Positions 1 to 8,554 of a stretch of 64,000 nt of DNA are shown piece after piece; the stretch's first letter is position 1; the number at the start of each line of letters is the position of its first letter. This DNA is from Bacteroidaceae bacterium. GTDB taxonomy: Bacteria; Bacteroidota; Bacteroidia; Bacteroidales; Bacteroidaceae. The DNA lies in assembly GCA_024697945.1 (NCBI GenBank), contig JAILRU010000101.1, positions 1 to 64,000 on the forward strand. Reading direction: 5' to 3'. Both the position numbers and the translations under genes were made by a program. The notes below the pieces were generated by a model. The model saw only the letters and a list, made by a program, of their open reading frames with translations, did not search any database and had not been told where the DNA came from.

Positions 1-96
1 TAATGGACATTATGTTTATTATTGGTTATACTTTATCCCTCTTTTAGCCCACTTTTGAACGCAAAATAAAATTTTTAGAAAAAATCTTGCGCAAAA

Positions 97-128
97 TTTG
101 CTTAGAGTAAATAAATAGTGTACCTTTG
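97..128 (+). promoter_or_regulatory. Promoter of the HU gene
   Basis: TTTG at 97-100 and TACCTTTG at 121-128, 20 bases apart, match the Bacteroidetes -33/-7 consensus. Predicted transcription starts near 135, leaving a leader of about 45 bases before the HU start codon. Confidence 0.8.
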
Positions 129-179
129 CATCACTTTTTCGTGAGATACATCATATAAACATATAAAAACCAAACAAAT

Positions 180-458
180 ATGACAAAGATTGAATTAGTC
201 AAGATGGTTGCCGAGAAGACAGGCATCGACCAGTCCACAGCGATGGTTGCAGTAGAAGGAGTTATTGATACCCTCAAGGAGTCTCTTATTAAGAAAGAGA
301 ATGTTTACATCCGCGGTTGGGGTACTTGGACACTCAAGCACCGTGCAAAGAAGACTGCACGTAACATCTCCAAGAACACCACTATGGTTATTCCTGCTCA
401 CGACATCCCCTACTTCAAGCCTTGCAAGGACTTTTTGGAGGCTGTTGCTAAAGCTTAA
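180..458 (+). CDS. HU/IHF-family DNA-binding protein
   Basis: A 92-residue protein of the bacterial histone-like HU/IHF family, which binds and bends DNA as a dimer in the nucleoid. The N-terminal MTKIELVKMVAEKTGI helix pair, the central VYIRGWGTWTL beta segment and the basic arm KHRAKKTARNISKN (about residues 53-66) are the family signature, and the length is normal. The usual arm-tip Pro in a GRNP-like motif is replaced by the sequence around NISKN, which is common in Bacteroidetes paralogues. It stands alone between a strong promoter and a strong terminator, so it is probably monocistronic and highly expressed. HU versus IHF subtype cannot be settled here. Confidence 0.95.
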   Translation: MTKIELVKMVAEKTGIDQSTAMVAVEGVIDTLKESLIKKENVYIRGWGTWTLKHRAKKTARNISKNTTMVIPAHDIPYFKPCKDFLEAVAKA

Positions 459-471
459 AAGACAGACTCAC

Positions 472-502
472 ACCCAAACCTCCCCCTTTATGGGGAGGCT
501 TT
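472..502. repeat. GC-rich hairpin repeat (CCAAACCTCCCCC type)
   Basis: CCTCCCC (479-485) pairs with GGGGAGG (492-498). The left flank CCAAACCTCCCCC recurs in frame in the FAD enzyme at 47236-47271. Here it sits just upstream of the HU terminator. Confidence 0.6.
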
Positions 503-503
503 T

Positions 504-532
504 CAGGCTTCCTCATAACAGGAAGCCTTTTT
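504..532 (+). terminator. Rho-independent terminator after HU
   Basis: AGGCTTCC (504-511) pairs perfectly with GGAAGCCT (520-527), followed by a run of Ts through 532. It ends the HU transcript before the GH92 gene. Confidence 0.9.
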
Positions 533-554
533 TATGTAAATAATATAATGTATT

Positions 555-2873
555 ATGAAGAATTATCTCTTATCCTTCATCCTGATTCTTTTTTCTTCGC
601 TCATTCTTAACGCGCAGAGCCCTCTCTCCTATGTCAATCCCATTATAGGCACCAATGGCATGGGACACACTTTCCCTGGAGCCTGCGTACCGTTTGGCAT
701 CGTACAGCTCAGTCCCGAGACGGACACTATTCCCCACAATGTGGACGGCCGTTACCAGGGCAAAGTCTATGAGTACTGTGCCGGATATCAGCATCGCGAC
801 AAAACGATTGTGGGCTTCAGCCATACACACCTGAGCGGTACAGGACATTCCGACCTCGGTGATATCCTCATCATGCCTATGACAGGCCAAATCCGTACCA
901 ATCCAGGTACAGCGGACAATCCTGAAAGCGGATACCGTTCCCGTTTCTCGCACGAGACAGAAAGCTGCACTCCTGGCTACTACGAAGTTAAACTGCAGGA
1001 CTATGACATACTTGCACAGCTGACTGCGACACAACGTGTTGGCGTTCATCGTTACACCTTTCCTTTAGATCAAGCACAGTTCGTCCTCGACCTCGGACAC
1101 GGCATCTACAATTATCAGGGAAAGACACTCTGGACCTACCTTCGTGTTGAGAACGACACCCTGCTGACGGGCTATCGTATCACCAATGGTTGGGCGCGTC
1201 AGAACTACACCTATTTCGCCATCTCGCTCTCCGAACCCATCCAACAGTACGGCTACAAAGACCATCAGCGGATGAAGTACAGCGGCTTCTGGCGCAAGAA
1301 CGACATATACCATAACTTCCCCGATATGGCGGGTCGCGAGATTGCTGCCTACTTCAGCTGCAACCTGCCAGCCAGTCGTCAGCTCACCATCAAGGTCGCT
1401 CTCTCTGCTGTCAGTCAAAGCGGAGCCCTTGCCAATCTGCGTGCTGAAGCGGGAGGTCTCACCTTCGACCAGATACGCCAACGTGCCACGGACCAATGGA
1501 CGAAAGAGCTGACGGGACTGGAGATTGAAGGCACCGACGACCAGAAGGCGCTCTTCTACACCTCGCTCTATCACACCATGATTAACCCGTCGGTCTATAT
1601 GGATGTCGATGGCAAATATCGCGGCAACGACATGGAGATTCACGAGGCTACGGACTTTACCAACTACACCATCTTTTCCCTTTGGGACACCTATCGTGCC
1701 GAGCATCCGTTGCTCAACCTCATCAAGCCCAAGCAGGGAAAAGATATGGCTGAGAGCATGATTCGCATCCAGCAGCAAAGCGCCCTTCACCTGCTGCCTG
1801 TCTGGTATCTGATGGCCAACGAGGGATGGTGCATGAGCGGCTATCATGCTGTGGCTGTCCTCTCGGATGTGGCCAAGAAGCTTGGCATCAAAGACCGTAA
1901 GGCTATGCTCGAAGCGATGAAATCCACTGCCAACTCCAAGTGGATGGAAGGCCTCACAGACTACATTCAGTATGGCTATGTTCCCTACGACCATTGTGGA
2001 ACGAGTGCCAGCAATACCCTGGAGTATGCCTACGATGACTGGACCATCTATCAGGCTGCGCTCGATGCCGGTGACCAGGAGATGGCGGAGACGTTCAAGA
2101 AGCGTGCACTCAATTACCGTAATGTGTTCAATCCTGCCCTTGGACTGGCATGTCCGAAGTATAAGGATGGCAGTTGGAAGAAGGATTTCTCTCCCCTGCA
2201 GACCTATGGAGAAGGGTTTATTGAGGGCAACAGCGCCAACTATTCCTTCCATGTTCCTCACGATGTGAAGGGAATGATTGAGTGTTTCGGAGGCGACAAG
2301 AAGTTCATCGAGCGTCTTGACGACCTCTTTGCCAACGATCTCGACAAGAAATACTACGAGGACAACGAGGACATAGAAGAGGAATGCCTACTTGGCGGCT
2401 ATGTCCACGGAAACGAGCCGAGTCACCATGTCCCCTACCTCTATGCATGGACCTCCCAACCCTGGAAGAGCCAGTACTGGTTGCGTGAGATAATGAACCG
2501 CATGTACGTCAACAATATTGACGGTCTGCATGGCAACGACGACTGCGGACAGATGTCGGCTTGGTATATCTTCACGGCAATGGGTTTCTATCCCGTCTGC
2601 CCAGGTTCCGACCAGTATGTGCTCGGAGCACCATACGTGCCTTCCTGTAAGCTCTCTTTGCCCAACGGCAAGCAGTTCTTCATCAAGGCTCCGGGTGTGA
2701 GCGACAAGAACCGCTACGTCAAGGAAGTGCGACTTAACGGCAAGCCATACGACAAGCTCTACATCACGCACCAGGACATCATGGCTGGCGGCGTGTTGAG
2801 TTTCGTCATGAGCAGCACCCCCAACCGCAAGCGCTGCATCACCACCGGAAAGCCCTACTCGCTCAGCGATTAA
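555..2873 (+). CDS. GH92 family alpha-mannosidase, secreted
   Basis: A 772-residue exo-alpha-mannosidase of glycoside hydrolase family 92, calcium-dependent inverting enzymes that trim N-glycan or yeast mannan. The N-terminus is a signal peptide ending near residue 20 (LILNAQS). GH92 hallmarks are the opening YVNPIIGT, the metal/substrate segment GFSHTHLSGTG, HGNEPSHHVPYLY at residues 618-630 with Glu621 as the likely catalytic acid, and GNDDCGQMSAWY from residue 660 with the conserved Asp pair. The length is typical. It is followed 71 bases later by an aldo-keto reductase with no terminator in between. Linkage specificity (alpha-1,2, -1,3 or other) cannot be read reliably. A second, divergent GH92 lies at 31.7 kb. 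Confidence 0.95.
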   Translation: MKNYLLSFILILFSSLILNAQSPLSYVNPIIGTNGMGHTFPGACVPFGIVQLSPETDTIPHNVDGRYQGKVYEYCAGYQHRDKTIVGFSHTHLSGTGHSDLGDILIMPMTGQIRTNPGTADNPESGYRSRFSHETESCTPGYYEVKLQDYDILAQLTATQRVGVHRYTFPLDQAQFVLDLGHGIYNYQGKTLWTYLRVENDTLLTGYRITNGWARQNYTYFAISLSEPIQQYGYKDHQRMKYSGFWRKNDIYHNFPDMAGREIAAYFSCNLPASRQLTIKVALSAVSQSGALANLRAEAGGLTFDQIRQRATDQWTKELTGLEIEGTDDQKALFYTSLYHTMINPSVYMDVDGKYRGNDMEIHEATDFTNYTIFSLWDTYRAEHPLLNLIKPKQGKDMAESMIRIQQQSALHLLPVWYLMANEGWCMSGYHAVAVLSDVAKKLGIKDRKAMLEAMKSTANSKWMEGLTDYIQYGYVPYDHCGTSASNTLEYAYDDWTIYQAALDAGDQEMAETFKKRALNYRNVFNPALGLACPKYKDGSWKKDFSPLQTYGEGFIEGNSANYSFHVPHDVKGMIECFGGDKKFIERLDDLFANDLDKKYYEDNEDIEEECLLGGYVHGNEPSHHVPYLYAWTSQPWKSQYWLREIMNRMYVNNIDGLHGNDDCGQMSAWYIFTAMGFYPVCPGSDQYVLGAPYVPSCKLSLPNGKQFFIKAPGVSDKNRYVKEVRLNGKPYDKLYITHQDIMAGGVLSFVMSSTPNRKRCITTGKPYSLSD

Positions 2874-2944
2874 AAGACATACCTTTAATCCTTTTCGATA
2901 GTCGCATGTCTAAGTATTTATATAAAATATAAATATGTATTAGC

Positions 2945-4342
2945 ATGAAAAAAGATTGTAAGAAACTACACGAGATGAATCGCCGCCAGTTCCTGGAGCG
3001 ATTGGGTATGGGTTCCGCCACAGCGCTGACGTTGATAACTTTCGGACCGGTAGGAGCAGCTGCCTCCAAGACACCCCGAGGTTCCATTTCCTCCCCATTG
3101 GGGGCTGCAGGGGATGGCCCTGAGTGTTCAATGACCTATCGCACCCAGAACGGTACGGGCGAGAAAATCTCCCTGCTGGGCTTCGGCATGATGCGTCTGC
3201 CGAGAGAGCAAGAGGCTGTGAACGAGCTGGTTGACTATGCGCTGGCTCATGGCATAAACTACTTCGACACAGCACCTATGTACGGCGGTGGTTCGAACGA
3301 GACGGCAACAGGCTTGGCGCTGAGCCGCCATCCGCGCGACAAATACTATGTGGCAACCAAGATGTCCAACCAGAACGAGGCCCTGTGGCCCTTCGAGAAG
3401 TCGAAGGAGATGTACGAGAACTCGTTCCGCAAACTGCAGGTGGACTACATTGACTACTACCTGCTGCACAGCGTCGGAGGCGGCGGACTGGACAACCTCA
3501 AGGGCCGCTTCATCGACAACGGACTTCTGGACTTCCTCCTCGAGGAGCGCAAGGCAGGTCGCATCCGTCACCTCGGCTTCAGCTATCACGGCGACGTGAA
3601 GGTGTTCGACTGGTTGCTCGACAACAACGACAAGTACCATTGGGACTTCGTACAGATTCAGATGAACTACCTCGACTGGAACCATGCCCAGAGGCGCGGA
3701 GGCAGACGCAGAGGCGATGCCAATGCCGAATATCTCTATGGCAGGCTCGAGAAGTTGGGAATCCAGTGCGTCATTATGGAACCCCTCCGTGGCGGCTCCC
3801 TTTCCAATGTCTCGGACGATATCCGCGAACAGTTGGCACGTGCCCGCAAAGACGATACACCTGCCCGTTGGGGATTCCGTTGGGTTGGCTCGCACCCTGG
3901 TGTGCTGACCGCTCTGAGCGGCATGAACCGCATGGAGCACCTGAAAGAGAACGTGGAAACCTTCTCGCCCCTCGAACCCTGTACGACGGTAGAGAACGAG
4001 CTCTTGGCACGCATTGCCGACAAGATGTCGGGTCTCGACACCATTGGCTGCACCACCTGCGCCTATTGCATGCCCTGCAAGTACGGAGTGGATATCCCGG
4101 GCAACTTCGCCTTCTACAACAAGGCTGTGGTCGAAGGGCGTCTTCCCCTACCCGACAGCTCGGCACCCGACTACGAAGAGAAGCGCAAGGCATACCTTGA
4201 GGCCTACCGTGCCGCCATCCCCGACAAGGCCAGGGCCAACAGATGCCAGGACTGCGGCGAATGCCTGAAGAAGTGTCCACAACAACTGCCCATCCCCACA
4301 CACATGAGCAGACTGGTAGAAATGACAAGAAAGAAAAGCTAA
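2945..4342 (+). CDS. Aldo/keto reductase with C-terminal 4Fe-4S clusters and a Tat-like signal
   Basis: A 465-residue protein. Residues 13-30 (NRRQFLERLGMGSATALT) resemble a twin-arginine export signal. The barrel follows with FDTAPMYG (Asp and Tyr), the VATKM lysine and YLLHSV histidine, the usual aldo-keto reductase tetrad. The C-terminal third carries CTTCAYCMPCKYG and CQDCGECLKKCP, two 4Fe-4S sites. This architecture is common in anaerobic Bacteroidetes; the substrate is unknown. The linker after the signal (about residues 44-60) is encoded by a GC-rich hairpin-like stretch that looks inserted. The next gene, only 5 bases downstream, encodes a flavinylated FMN-binding protein, so the two probably form an exported redox pair (inference). 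An internal ATG at 2975 is a possible alternative start but keeps only a short n-region. Confidence 0.88.
   Translation: MKKDCKKLHEMNRRQFLERLGMGSATALTLITFGPVGAAASKTPRGSISSPLGAAGDGPECSMTYRTQNGTGEKISLLGFGMMRLPREQEAVNELVDYALAHGINYFDTAPMYGGGSNETATGLALSRHPRDKYYVATKMSNQNEALWPFEKSKEMYENSFRKLQVDYIDYYLLHSVGGGGLDNLKGRFIDNGLLDFLLEERKAGRIRHLGFSYHGDVKVFDWLLDNNDKYHWDFVQIQMNYLDWNHAQRRGGRRRGDANAEYLYGRLEKLGIQCVIMEPLRGGSLSNVSDDIREQLARARKDDTPARWGFRWVGSHPGVLTALSGMNRMEHLKENVETFSPLEPCTTVENELLARIADKMSGLDTIGCTTCAYCMPCKYGVDIPGNFAFYNKAVVEGRLPLPDSSAPDYEEKRKAYLEAYRAAIPDKARANRCQDCGECLKKCPQQLPIPTHMSRLVEMTRKKS
3073..3120. repeat. GC-rich hairpin-like stretch inside the aldo/keto reductase
   Basis: CCTCCCCATTGGGGG at 3090-3104 is a short palindrome in a C- and G-run-rich stretch. 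It encodes the Pro/Gly/Ser linker between the export signal and the enzyme domain, and resembles the hairpin repeats at 472-502 and 47236-47271. The resemblance is weaker than between those two. Confidence 0.35.
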
Positions 4343-4347
4343 ACAAT

Positions 4348-4749
4348 ATGAAATATAGAAAATTATTCCTCCTCATAGGAGCATTTCTCTTTCTGACAAG
4401 TCAGACGGTGGAAGAGCCGGTCATGACGAAGGAGAAAGACGTGACGGTCATCAACACTACCACCCTCGCTACGGACATCGAGGGCTATGTGGGCTGCACA
4501 CCCATGAAGGTCTATATCAAGGGCGACAAGGTGCTGCGCGTCGAGGCACTCGAGAACGAAGAGACGCCCAAGTACTTCGACCTGATGGTCTCGAAGGGAC
4601 TGTTGAAGAAGTGGAACGGGATGCCCGTCAAGACAGCCGAGAAGTGCAAGGTGGACGCTGTGACTGGAGCCACCGTCTCCTCTGAAGCCGTCATCGAAAA
4701 CGTCCGCCGCGGTATCAGCTATTACATTTACGCAAATAAAAAGAAGTAG
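4348..4749 (+). CDS. Exported FMN-binding domain protein (covalently flavinylated)
   Basis: A 133-residue protein. I chose the ATG at 4348, 5 bases after the reductase stop, because it gives a hydrophobic N-terminus (KYRKLFLLIGAFLFLTS) suited to export; an upstream in-frame extension would overlap the reductase gene. The FMN-binding domain ends in DAVTGATVSS, with Thr109 in the Dxx(S/T)GATxxS/T motif that ApbE flavinylates outside the cytoplasm in NqrC and RnfG relatives. It lacks other domains, so it is a minimal electron carrier. Its position between the Fe-S aldo-keto reductase and an acyltransferase suggests it exchanges electrons with the reductase. No ApbE gene is in the window. Confidence 0.85.
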   Translation: MKYRKLFLLIGAFLFLTSQTVEEPVMTKEKDVTVINTTTLATDIEGYVGCTPMKVYIKGDKVLRVEALENEETPKYFDLMVSKGLLKKWNGMPVKTAEKCKVDAVTGATVSSEAVIENVRRGISYYIYANKKK

Positions 4750-4756
4750 ATAGGAC

Positions 4757-5869
4757 ATGTCTCGCTCCAGATACGACATTCTCGACGGCTTGCGCGGTGT
4801 GGCGGCCTTGATGGTACTTCTGTACCATGTCTTCAACGATGCCAAGAGTTTCTTAGTATGGCCAACTGTGGTGAACGAGTTCTACCATAGCTTCCTGGGC
4901 GTGGACTTCTTCTTCATCCTATCCGGCTTCGTCATGGGCTATGCCTACGACAAGCAATGGGGAAGTTCATTGACCCTTGGGTCATTCATCAAGCGTCGTC
5001 TCATCCGTCTGCATCCCATGGTGGTGATGGGTGTCGTGCTGGGAGTTGTGGCTTTCCTGATTCAGGGCTGCACCCGTTGGGACGGTACTGAGGTGACCAT
5101 CCAGGCCCTTATGCTGTCCACCCTGCTGGCGCTGTTCCTCATACCCTCCCCTACCCCTTTGGATGTGCGCGGCAACACTGAAGCCTTTCCCCTGAACGGT
5201 CCCCATTGGTCGCTGTTCTTCGAGTACATCGGCAGCCTGCTCTACGGCCTTATATTGCATCGTCTTTCCACCAAATGGCTCCGTGTGTGGGTGGCATGTG
5301 GCATACTATCCATAGCCGCCTATGCTTTGCTGAACGAAGATGGCGGGATAGCAGTCGGATGGTCCTCCGAGCCAGCGAATCTCATGGGCGGTGCCTTGCG
5401 TATGCTCTACGCCTACCCTATGGGTCTGCTCATGGCACGTATGTTCCGCGAGCGCAGTCCCAAGCCCCTGCGTGGTCATATCTTCCTGCTTAGCAGCATA
5501 GCGTTGGTCGTATTGCTCGGAATGCCTACGTTGGGCGACAAGGATGCCGACACCATCTACCAGCTCATCTGTCTGCTGTCCCTCTTCCCTGCCATCATCT
5601 GGTTTGCGGCTCGCGGCACCGTGTCGGGCTGGCGTCAGAGAGCCGTCTCTTTCCTGGGCCGCCTGTCCTATCCCCTCTATGCAGTCCATTTCCCACTCAT
5701 CTACCTGTACATCACCTGGGTAGGCCGCGACGGACACCCCTACGAAGGCTACATCCATCCCTGGTTCCTTGCCGCCGGCACCATTGTAGCCGCTATCCTC
5801 ATCGCCATCCTTTGCCTCCTCTTCTACGACGAACCCTTGCGTAAAAGACTAAGCCGGAGAGATAATTAA
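4757..5869 (+). CDS. Acyltransferase 3 (OafA/NolL-type) membrane protein
   Basis: A 370-residue integral membrane acyltransferase of the acyltransferase-3 family, which moves acetyl or similar groups to extracytoplasmic sugars or lipids. The first cytoplasmic turn YDILDGLRGVAALMVLLYHV carries the family Arg and His, and about ten hydrophobic helices follow (for example GVDFFFILSGFVMGYA and LSYPLYAVHFPLIYLYI). The length is normal. It begins 7 bases after the FMN-binding gene, so it belongs to that operon. The final codons and the stop (AAT TAA, 5864-5869) merge into a 7-base repeat array. Acceptor substrate unknown. Confidence 0.9.
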   Translation: MSRSRYDILDGLRGVAALMVLLYHVFNDAKSFLVWPTVVNEFYHSFLGVDFFFILSGFVMGYAYDKQWGSSLTLGSFIKRRLIRLHPMVVMGVVLGVVAFLIQGCTRWDGTEVTIQALMLSTLLALFLIPSPTPLDVRGNTEAFPLNGPHWSLFFEYIGSLLYGLILHRLSTKWLRVWVACGILSIAAYALLNEDGGIAVGWSSEPANLMGGALRMLYAYPMGLLMARMFRERSPKPLRGHIFLLSSIALVVLLGMPTLGDKDADTIYQLICLLSLFPAIIWFAARGTVSGWRQRAVSFLGRLSYPLYAVHFPLIYLYITWVGRDGHPYEGYIHPWFLAAGTIVAAILIAILCLLFYDEPLRKRLSRRDN

Positions 5870-5939
5870 TTCATAATTCAAAATTCATAATTCATAATTA
5901 TCAGAGCGGCAGCAAATTCTTCATTCTTCATTCTTCACT
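5862..5939. repeat. 7-base repeat array with GC core
   Basis: Units like aattcat and aattca (5862-5900) precede a core GAGCGGCAGCAAATTCTT (5904-5921). Three exact-period units tcttcat, tcttcat, tcttcac (5919-5939) follow. The core matches the one at 11743-11760 (GGGCGGCGACAAATTCTT). Confidence 0.8.
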
Positions 5940-5945
5940 TTTCCA

Positions 5946-6605
5946 ATGACAGACATTATCTTCGACCTTGGTGGTGTGCTCCTCGACCTCAATATGCAGG
6001 GGATTGGACAAGCCTGTAAACGTTTGGGAATCAACTCTGAACTCTTCTTTGTCAGAACTGATACCAAGAACACTTCGACCGTCTGTCAAGGCATATCGGC
6101 AAGCAAAGCCATCTCAGACTATCAGGTAGGTATGATGACAACTGAGCAGTTCCTCTCGCTTGTCCTGAGTCATTGTGCCGAAGGCATTACACGCGAGAAC
6201 GTGATGGAGGCTTGGGATGCCTGCATCGGACCGATGCCTAAAGAGCGACTGGACTTGATAAAGGAGCTGCGTCGCAAAGGCTACCATACCCATCTGCTCT
6301 CCAACACCAACGACCTGCATTGGGAAGAGATCAAGCGTCGCTACCTTTCCGACGAGGGCTACACCTGTGCTGACCTCTTCGACCACATCTTTGTCTCCCA
6401 CGAAGTGCATCTTGCCAAGCCCGCCCCTGAGATATATCAATACGCATTACGTCAGATAGGAAGGCCAGCCGCAGGGTGTCTCTTCATCGACGACACATTG
6501 ATTAATGTAGAAGCTGCCAAACGCGAAGGCCTCCAAGGAGCCTGGCTCGACATCAGTGACCCCAACGCCCTGAAATCTATTATCTGTAACTACACAAACC
6601 AATAA
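5946..6605 (+). CDS. HAD-superfamily phosphatase (YihX-like)
   Basis: A 219-residue soluble haloacid-dehalogenase hydrolase. Motif I is IIFDLGGVLLDL, where Asp8 would be the nucleophile and the second motif Asp is Gly, as in the YihX (sugar-1-phosphate phosphatase) branch. Motif II is HLLSNTND, the motif III lysine is in HLAKPAPEIY, and motif IV is LFIDDT. An alpha-helical cap lies between motifs I and II. Likely a small-metabolite phosphatase; the substrate cannot be inferred. It sits directly downstream of a repeat array and has no clear promoter, so it may be co-transcribed with the acyltransferase. Confidence 0.9.
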   Translation: MTDIIFDLGGVLLDLNMQGIGQACKRLGINSELFFVRTDTKNTSTVCQGISASKAISDYQVGMMTTEQFLSLVLSHCAEGITRENVMEAWDACIGPMPKERLDLIKELRRKGYHTHLLSNTNDLHWEEIKRRYLSDEGYTCADLFDHIFVSHEVHLAKPAPEIYQYALRQIGRPAAGCLFIDDTLINVEAAKREGLQGAWLDISDPNALKSIICNYTNQ

Positions 6606-6730
6606 GGACTGTAAGTCCGACACATACTGACGTGAGTGTTTTTATGGTTTTTGTGTATATCTTAACATAGTGTTTTTGCCTCAAAAGTCATAAAATATTA
6701 GGAGATAATTTACAATTTACCTTCATTTGC

Positions 6731-6761
6731 TTTTGACGTATTATATTTTTTTGTACTTTTG
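6731..6761 (+). promoter_or_regulatory. Promoter of the DUF2442 gene
   Basis: TTTTG at 6731-6735 and TACTTTTG at 6754-6761, spaced 18 bases. Transcription would start near 6768, which rules out the longer reading frame opening at 6761. Confidence 0.65.
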
Positions 6762-6811
6762 TGGCGTGTTTCCATAAGAGACACAACATTTTAAATGTTA
6801 TAAATAGAGAA

Positions 6812-7108
6812 ATGGCTGAATTATGCAGATTCTGTGGTATTCAAGAAGTGATGAACGATTTAGAACTTATTAGAATTACAGATGTGGACTACATTAAAGA
6901 CCACATTATGAAACTGACGTTCAGCAATGGAGATGAAAGGATAGTGGACTTCCTGCCATTGTTGACCAAGAAGATTCATGAGCCGCTGAAAGACTTAGGC
7001 AATTTCATTCAGTTTGGTTTGAACCATTGGACGTTGGAATGGTACAATGGTGCGGAATTTGCCCCAGACTATCTTTACTCTAAAGGCAAAAGCCTACAAG
7101 CAGCCTGA
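6812..7108 (+). CDS. DUF2442 domain protein
   Basis: A 98-residue protein from the ATG at 6812; the frame is open further upstream but that part overlaps the promoter. Residues 13-98 fit the DUF2442 pattern: strand, then SNGDERIVDFLPLL, PLKDLGNFIQFGLNHWTLEWYNGAEFAPDYLY. DUF2442 proteins are small, of unknown function, and often paired with DUF4160 proteins in toxin-antitoxin-like loci; no DUF4160 partner is seen here. The N-terminal MAELCRFCGIQEVMND is an extension on the usual family start, and the internal ATG (Met14) is an alternative. Confidence 0.75.
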   Translation: MAELCRFCGIQEVMNDLELIRITDVDYIKDHIMKLTFSNGDERIVDFLPLLTKKIHEPLKDLGNFIQFGLNHWTLEWYNGAEFAPDYLYSKGKSLQAA

Positions 7109-7153
7109 GAAAAAATAATCGACAAGTAAAATAACTACAAGACAGAGCAGGAT

Positions 7154-7324
7154 ATGGAGGAACTCCGTCTGGATGAGGATTTCATGCAAAACGAGTTTAA
7201 CACAGAACGCCTCTCTGATTACCTCTCAAGAATCGGCAGCAAAGCTTTGACTCAAAGAGTCAAGCGCCTGCTAAAAGTCTATGACCTTAAACTCTTGAAC
7301 CTACCAACTCATGATAGACCTTGA
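7154..7324 (+). CDS. Possible 56-residue protein or gene remnant
   Basis: An open frame from ATG 7154 to TGA 7324 encodes a charged, helix-prone 56-residue peptide (MEELRLDEDFMQNEFNTERL at the start). I do not recognise it. It lies 45 bases after the DUF2442 stop on the same strand, with no promoter of its own. It could be a small partner of the DUF2442 gene or the remains of the C-terminus of a longer protein. Confidence 0.3.
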   Translation: MEELRLDEDFMQNEFNTERLSDYLSRIGSKALTQRVKRLLKVYDLKLLNLPTHDRP

Positions 7325-7381
7325 ATTCTACAATTCGAAACACTTCTTCTTTAGCCAGTATGATGTGCTGGGCGTATGGTG

Positions 7382-8554
7382 TCAGGAGATGTAGCTGAGG
7401 AGATAGGTGACGAGGACGTAGAGCCAGTGGGTGATGATGCCGGCTGAAATGCCGCCGATGAAGGTGCAGGTGAAGCTGCGAGAGATGAAGTGACGGTAGC
7501 CGAGGGAGTCGAGCGTTGCTGCATCGGCACTGAGGAATCCACTCCAACACATGCCCATTGCAGTAAAGACAGCTATGGCGTTGCTGTCGATGATGCCCTT
7601 GCTCATCATCTCAGGTATGAGGCCAAGGGCGGCGCCGACGGTACCGAGAGCCGTGATGGGGAAGGCGACGAGCTCGCTGGCGTTGAAGCCGAAGAGCCAA
7701 CGGAAGACGAAGTCTGCCTTGCCTGCCAAATAGGGCAGCAGCTCGGTTCCCTGATAGGCCTCGCCGGTATAGGTTCCTGTCTCTGGATTGCTGCCAAAAG
7801 TGAGCGTCATGACGAGGGTGGAGATGATGAGTACGCCAGGGATGATGGTCAGGCCGACCTCCACACCGCTCTTGCCACCGTCGAGCAAAGCATCGAGGAT
7901 ACGGATGAAGAGCGTCTGACGTGGGTCATCGGGAACAGTTTCGTATTTACCATTCACCCATTTGCCATTCACAAACTTTTGCTCTCTGTCCTCTATCACA
8001 TCTTCCTCGCGATACTCAGGATATTCCTTGAGCACAAGCCGCTGCATGAGTCTCGTGGCGATGATGCTGCCGATGATGGCTCCAAAGACACCGTAGAGCG
8101 GTTCGGTATAGAAGCCGTGACCCATCATGAAGATAATGACAAGCAGACCCATCGCATAGCTGCCTGCGAAGTTCACGAGGCTGATGTGCTGATAGCGCTT
8201 GAAGTAACGGGCGAAGAGCGGGTTCTTTGCGACGGAGATGATGGTTGGCTTGTCGCTGAGGAATGTCATCAGGGCTCCTGCGGAGGAGACGCCAGGAAGG
8301 TTGAACAGGGGCCTGAGCACAGGCTTCAGCATCCTTTGCAGCAAATCGACGACGCCAAAGACACTGAAGATGCGACTTAGGGCTCCCGTCAGCACACACA
8401 TCGCCATGAGGTAGAAGACGGTGTTGAGCAGCAGGTCGTGGGCTGTCCGCATGATGGTGTTGAGCATGTTGGTGAAGCCCATCACCGAGGACAGATAGCC
8501 GAAGAGGGCAATGATGACTATCAGGCAGGGTATGCCACGAGGAATCTTAGTCAT
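7382..8554 (-). CDS. Nucleoside-recognition (Gate) domain membrane protein
   Basis: A 390-residue polytopic inner-membrane protein of the YjiH/Gate type. Two Gate halves are visible: residues 1-170, with MCVLTGALSRIFSVFG and the conserved FLSDKPTIIS, and residues 240-390, with ALGTVGAALGLIPEMMSKG and the final helices. Gate proteins are proposed transporters for nucleosides or ions, but function is unproven. Residues 193-203 (FVNGKWVNGKY) in the cytosolic linker are encoded by a 7-base repeat array. The start overlaps the stop of the upstream ABC ATPase gene by 8 bases, indicating translational coupling. Confidence 0.8.
   Translation of the reverse strand: MTKIPRGIPCLIVIIALFGYLSSVMGFTNMLNTIMRTAHDLLLNTVFYLMAMCVLTGALSRIFSVFGVVDLLQRMLKPVLRPLFNLPGVSSAGALMTFLSDKPTIISVAKNPLFARYFKRYQHISLVNFAGSYAMGLLVIIFMMGHGFYTEPLYGVFGAIIGSIIATRLMQRLVLKEYPEYREEDVIEDREQKFVNGKWVNGKYETVPDDPRQTLFIRILDALLDGGKSGVEVGLTIIPGVLIISTLVMTLTFGSNPETGTYTGEAYQGTELLPYLAGKADFVFRWLFGFNASELVAFPITALGTVGAALGLIPEMMSKGIIDSNAIAVFTAMGMCWSGFLSADAATLDSLGYRHFISRSFTCTFIGGISAGIITHWLYVLVTYLLSYIS
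7945..7976. repeat. In-frame 7-base repeat array in the Gate protein
   Basis: Read on the minus strand the units are atggcaa, atgggtga and atggtaa. They are similar to the intergenic array at 47960-47990 (atggtaa, atgataa). It encodes NGKWVNGK in the linker between Gate halves. Confidence 0.6.

Noticed and set aside
1065-2261. 398-codon open frame on the minus strand
   Set aside because: Antisense to the GH92 gene, which has all family motifs in the other frame.
7490-8380. 296-codon open frame on the plus strand
   Set aside because: Lies wholly opposite the Gate-domain gene; its residues are the typical Glu/Asp/His-rich mirror of a membrane protein and match no family.
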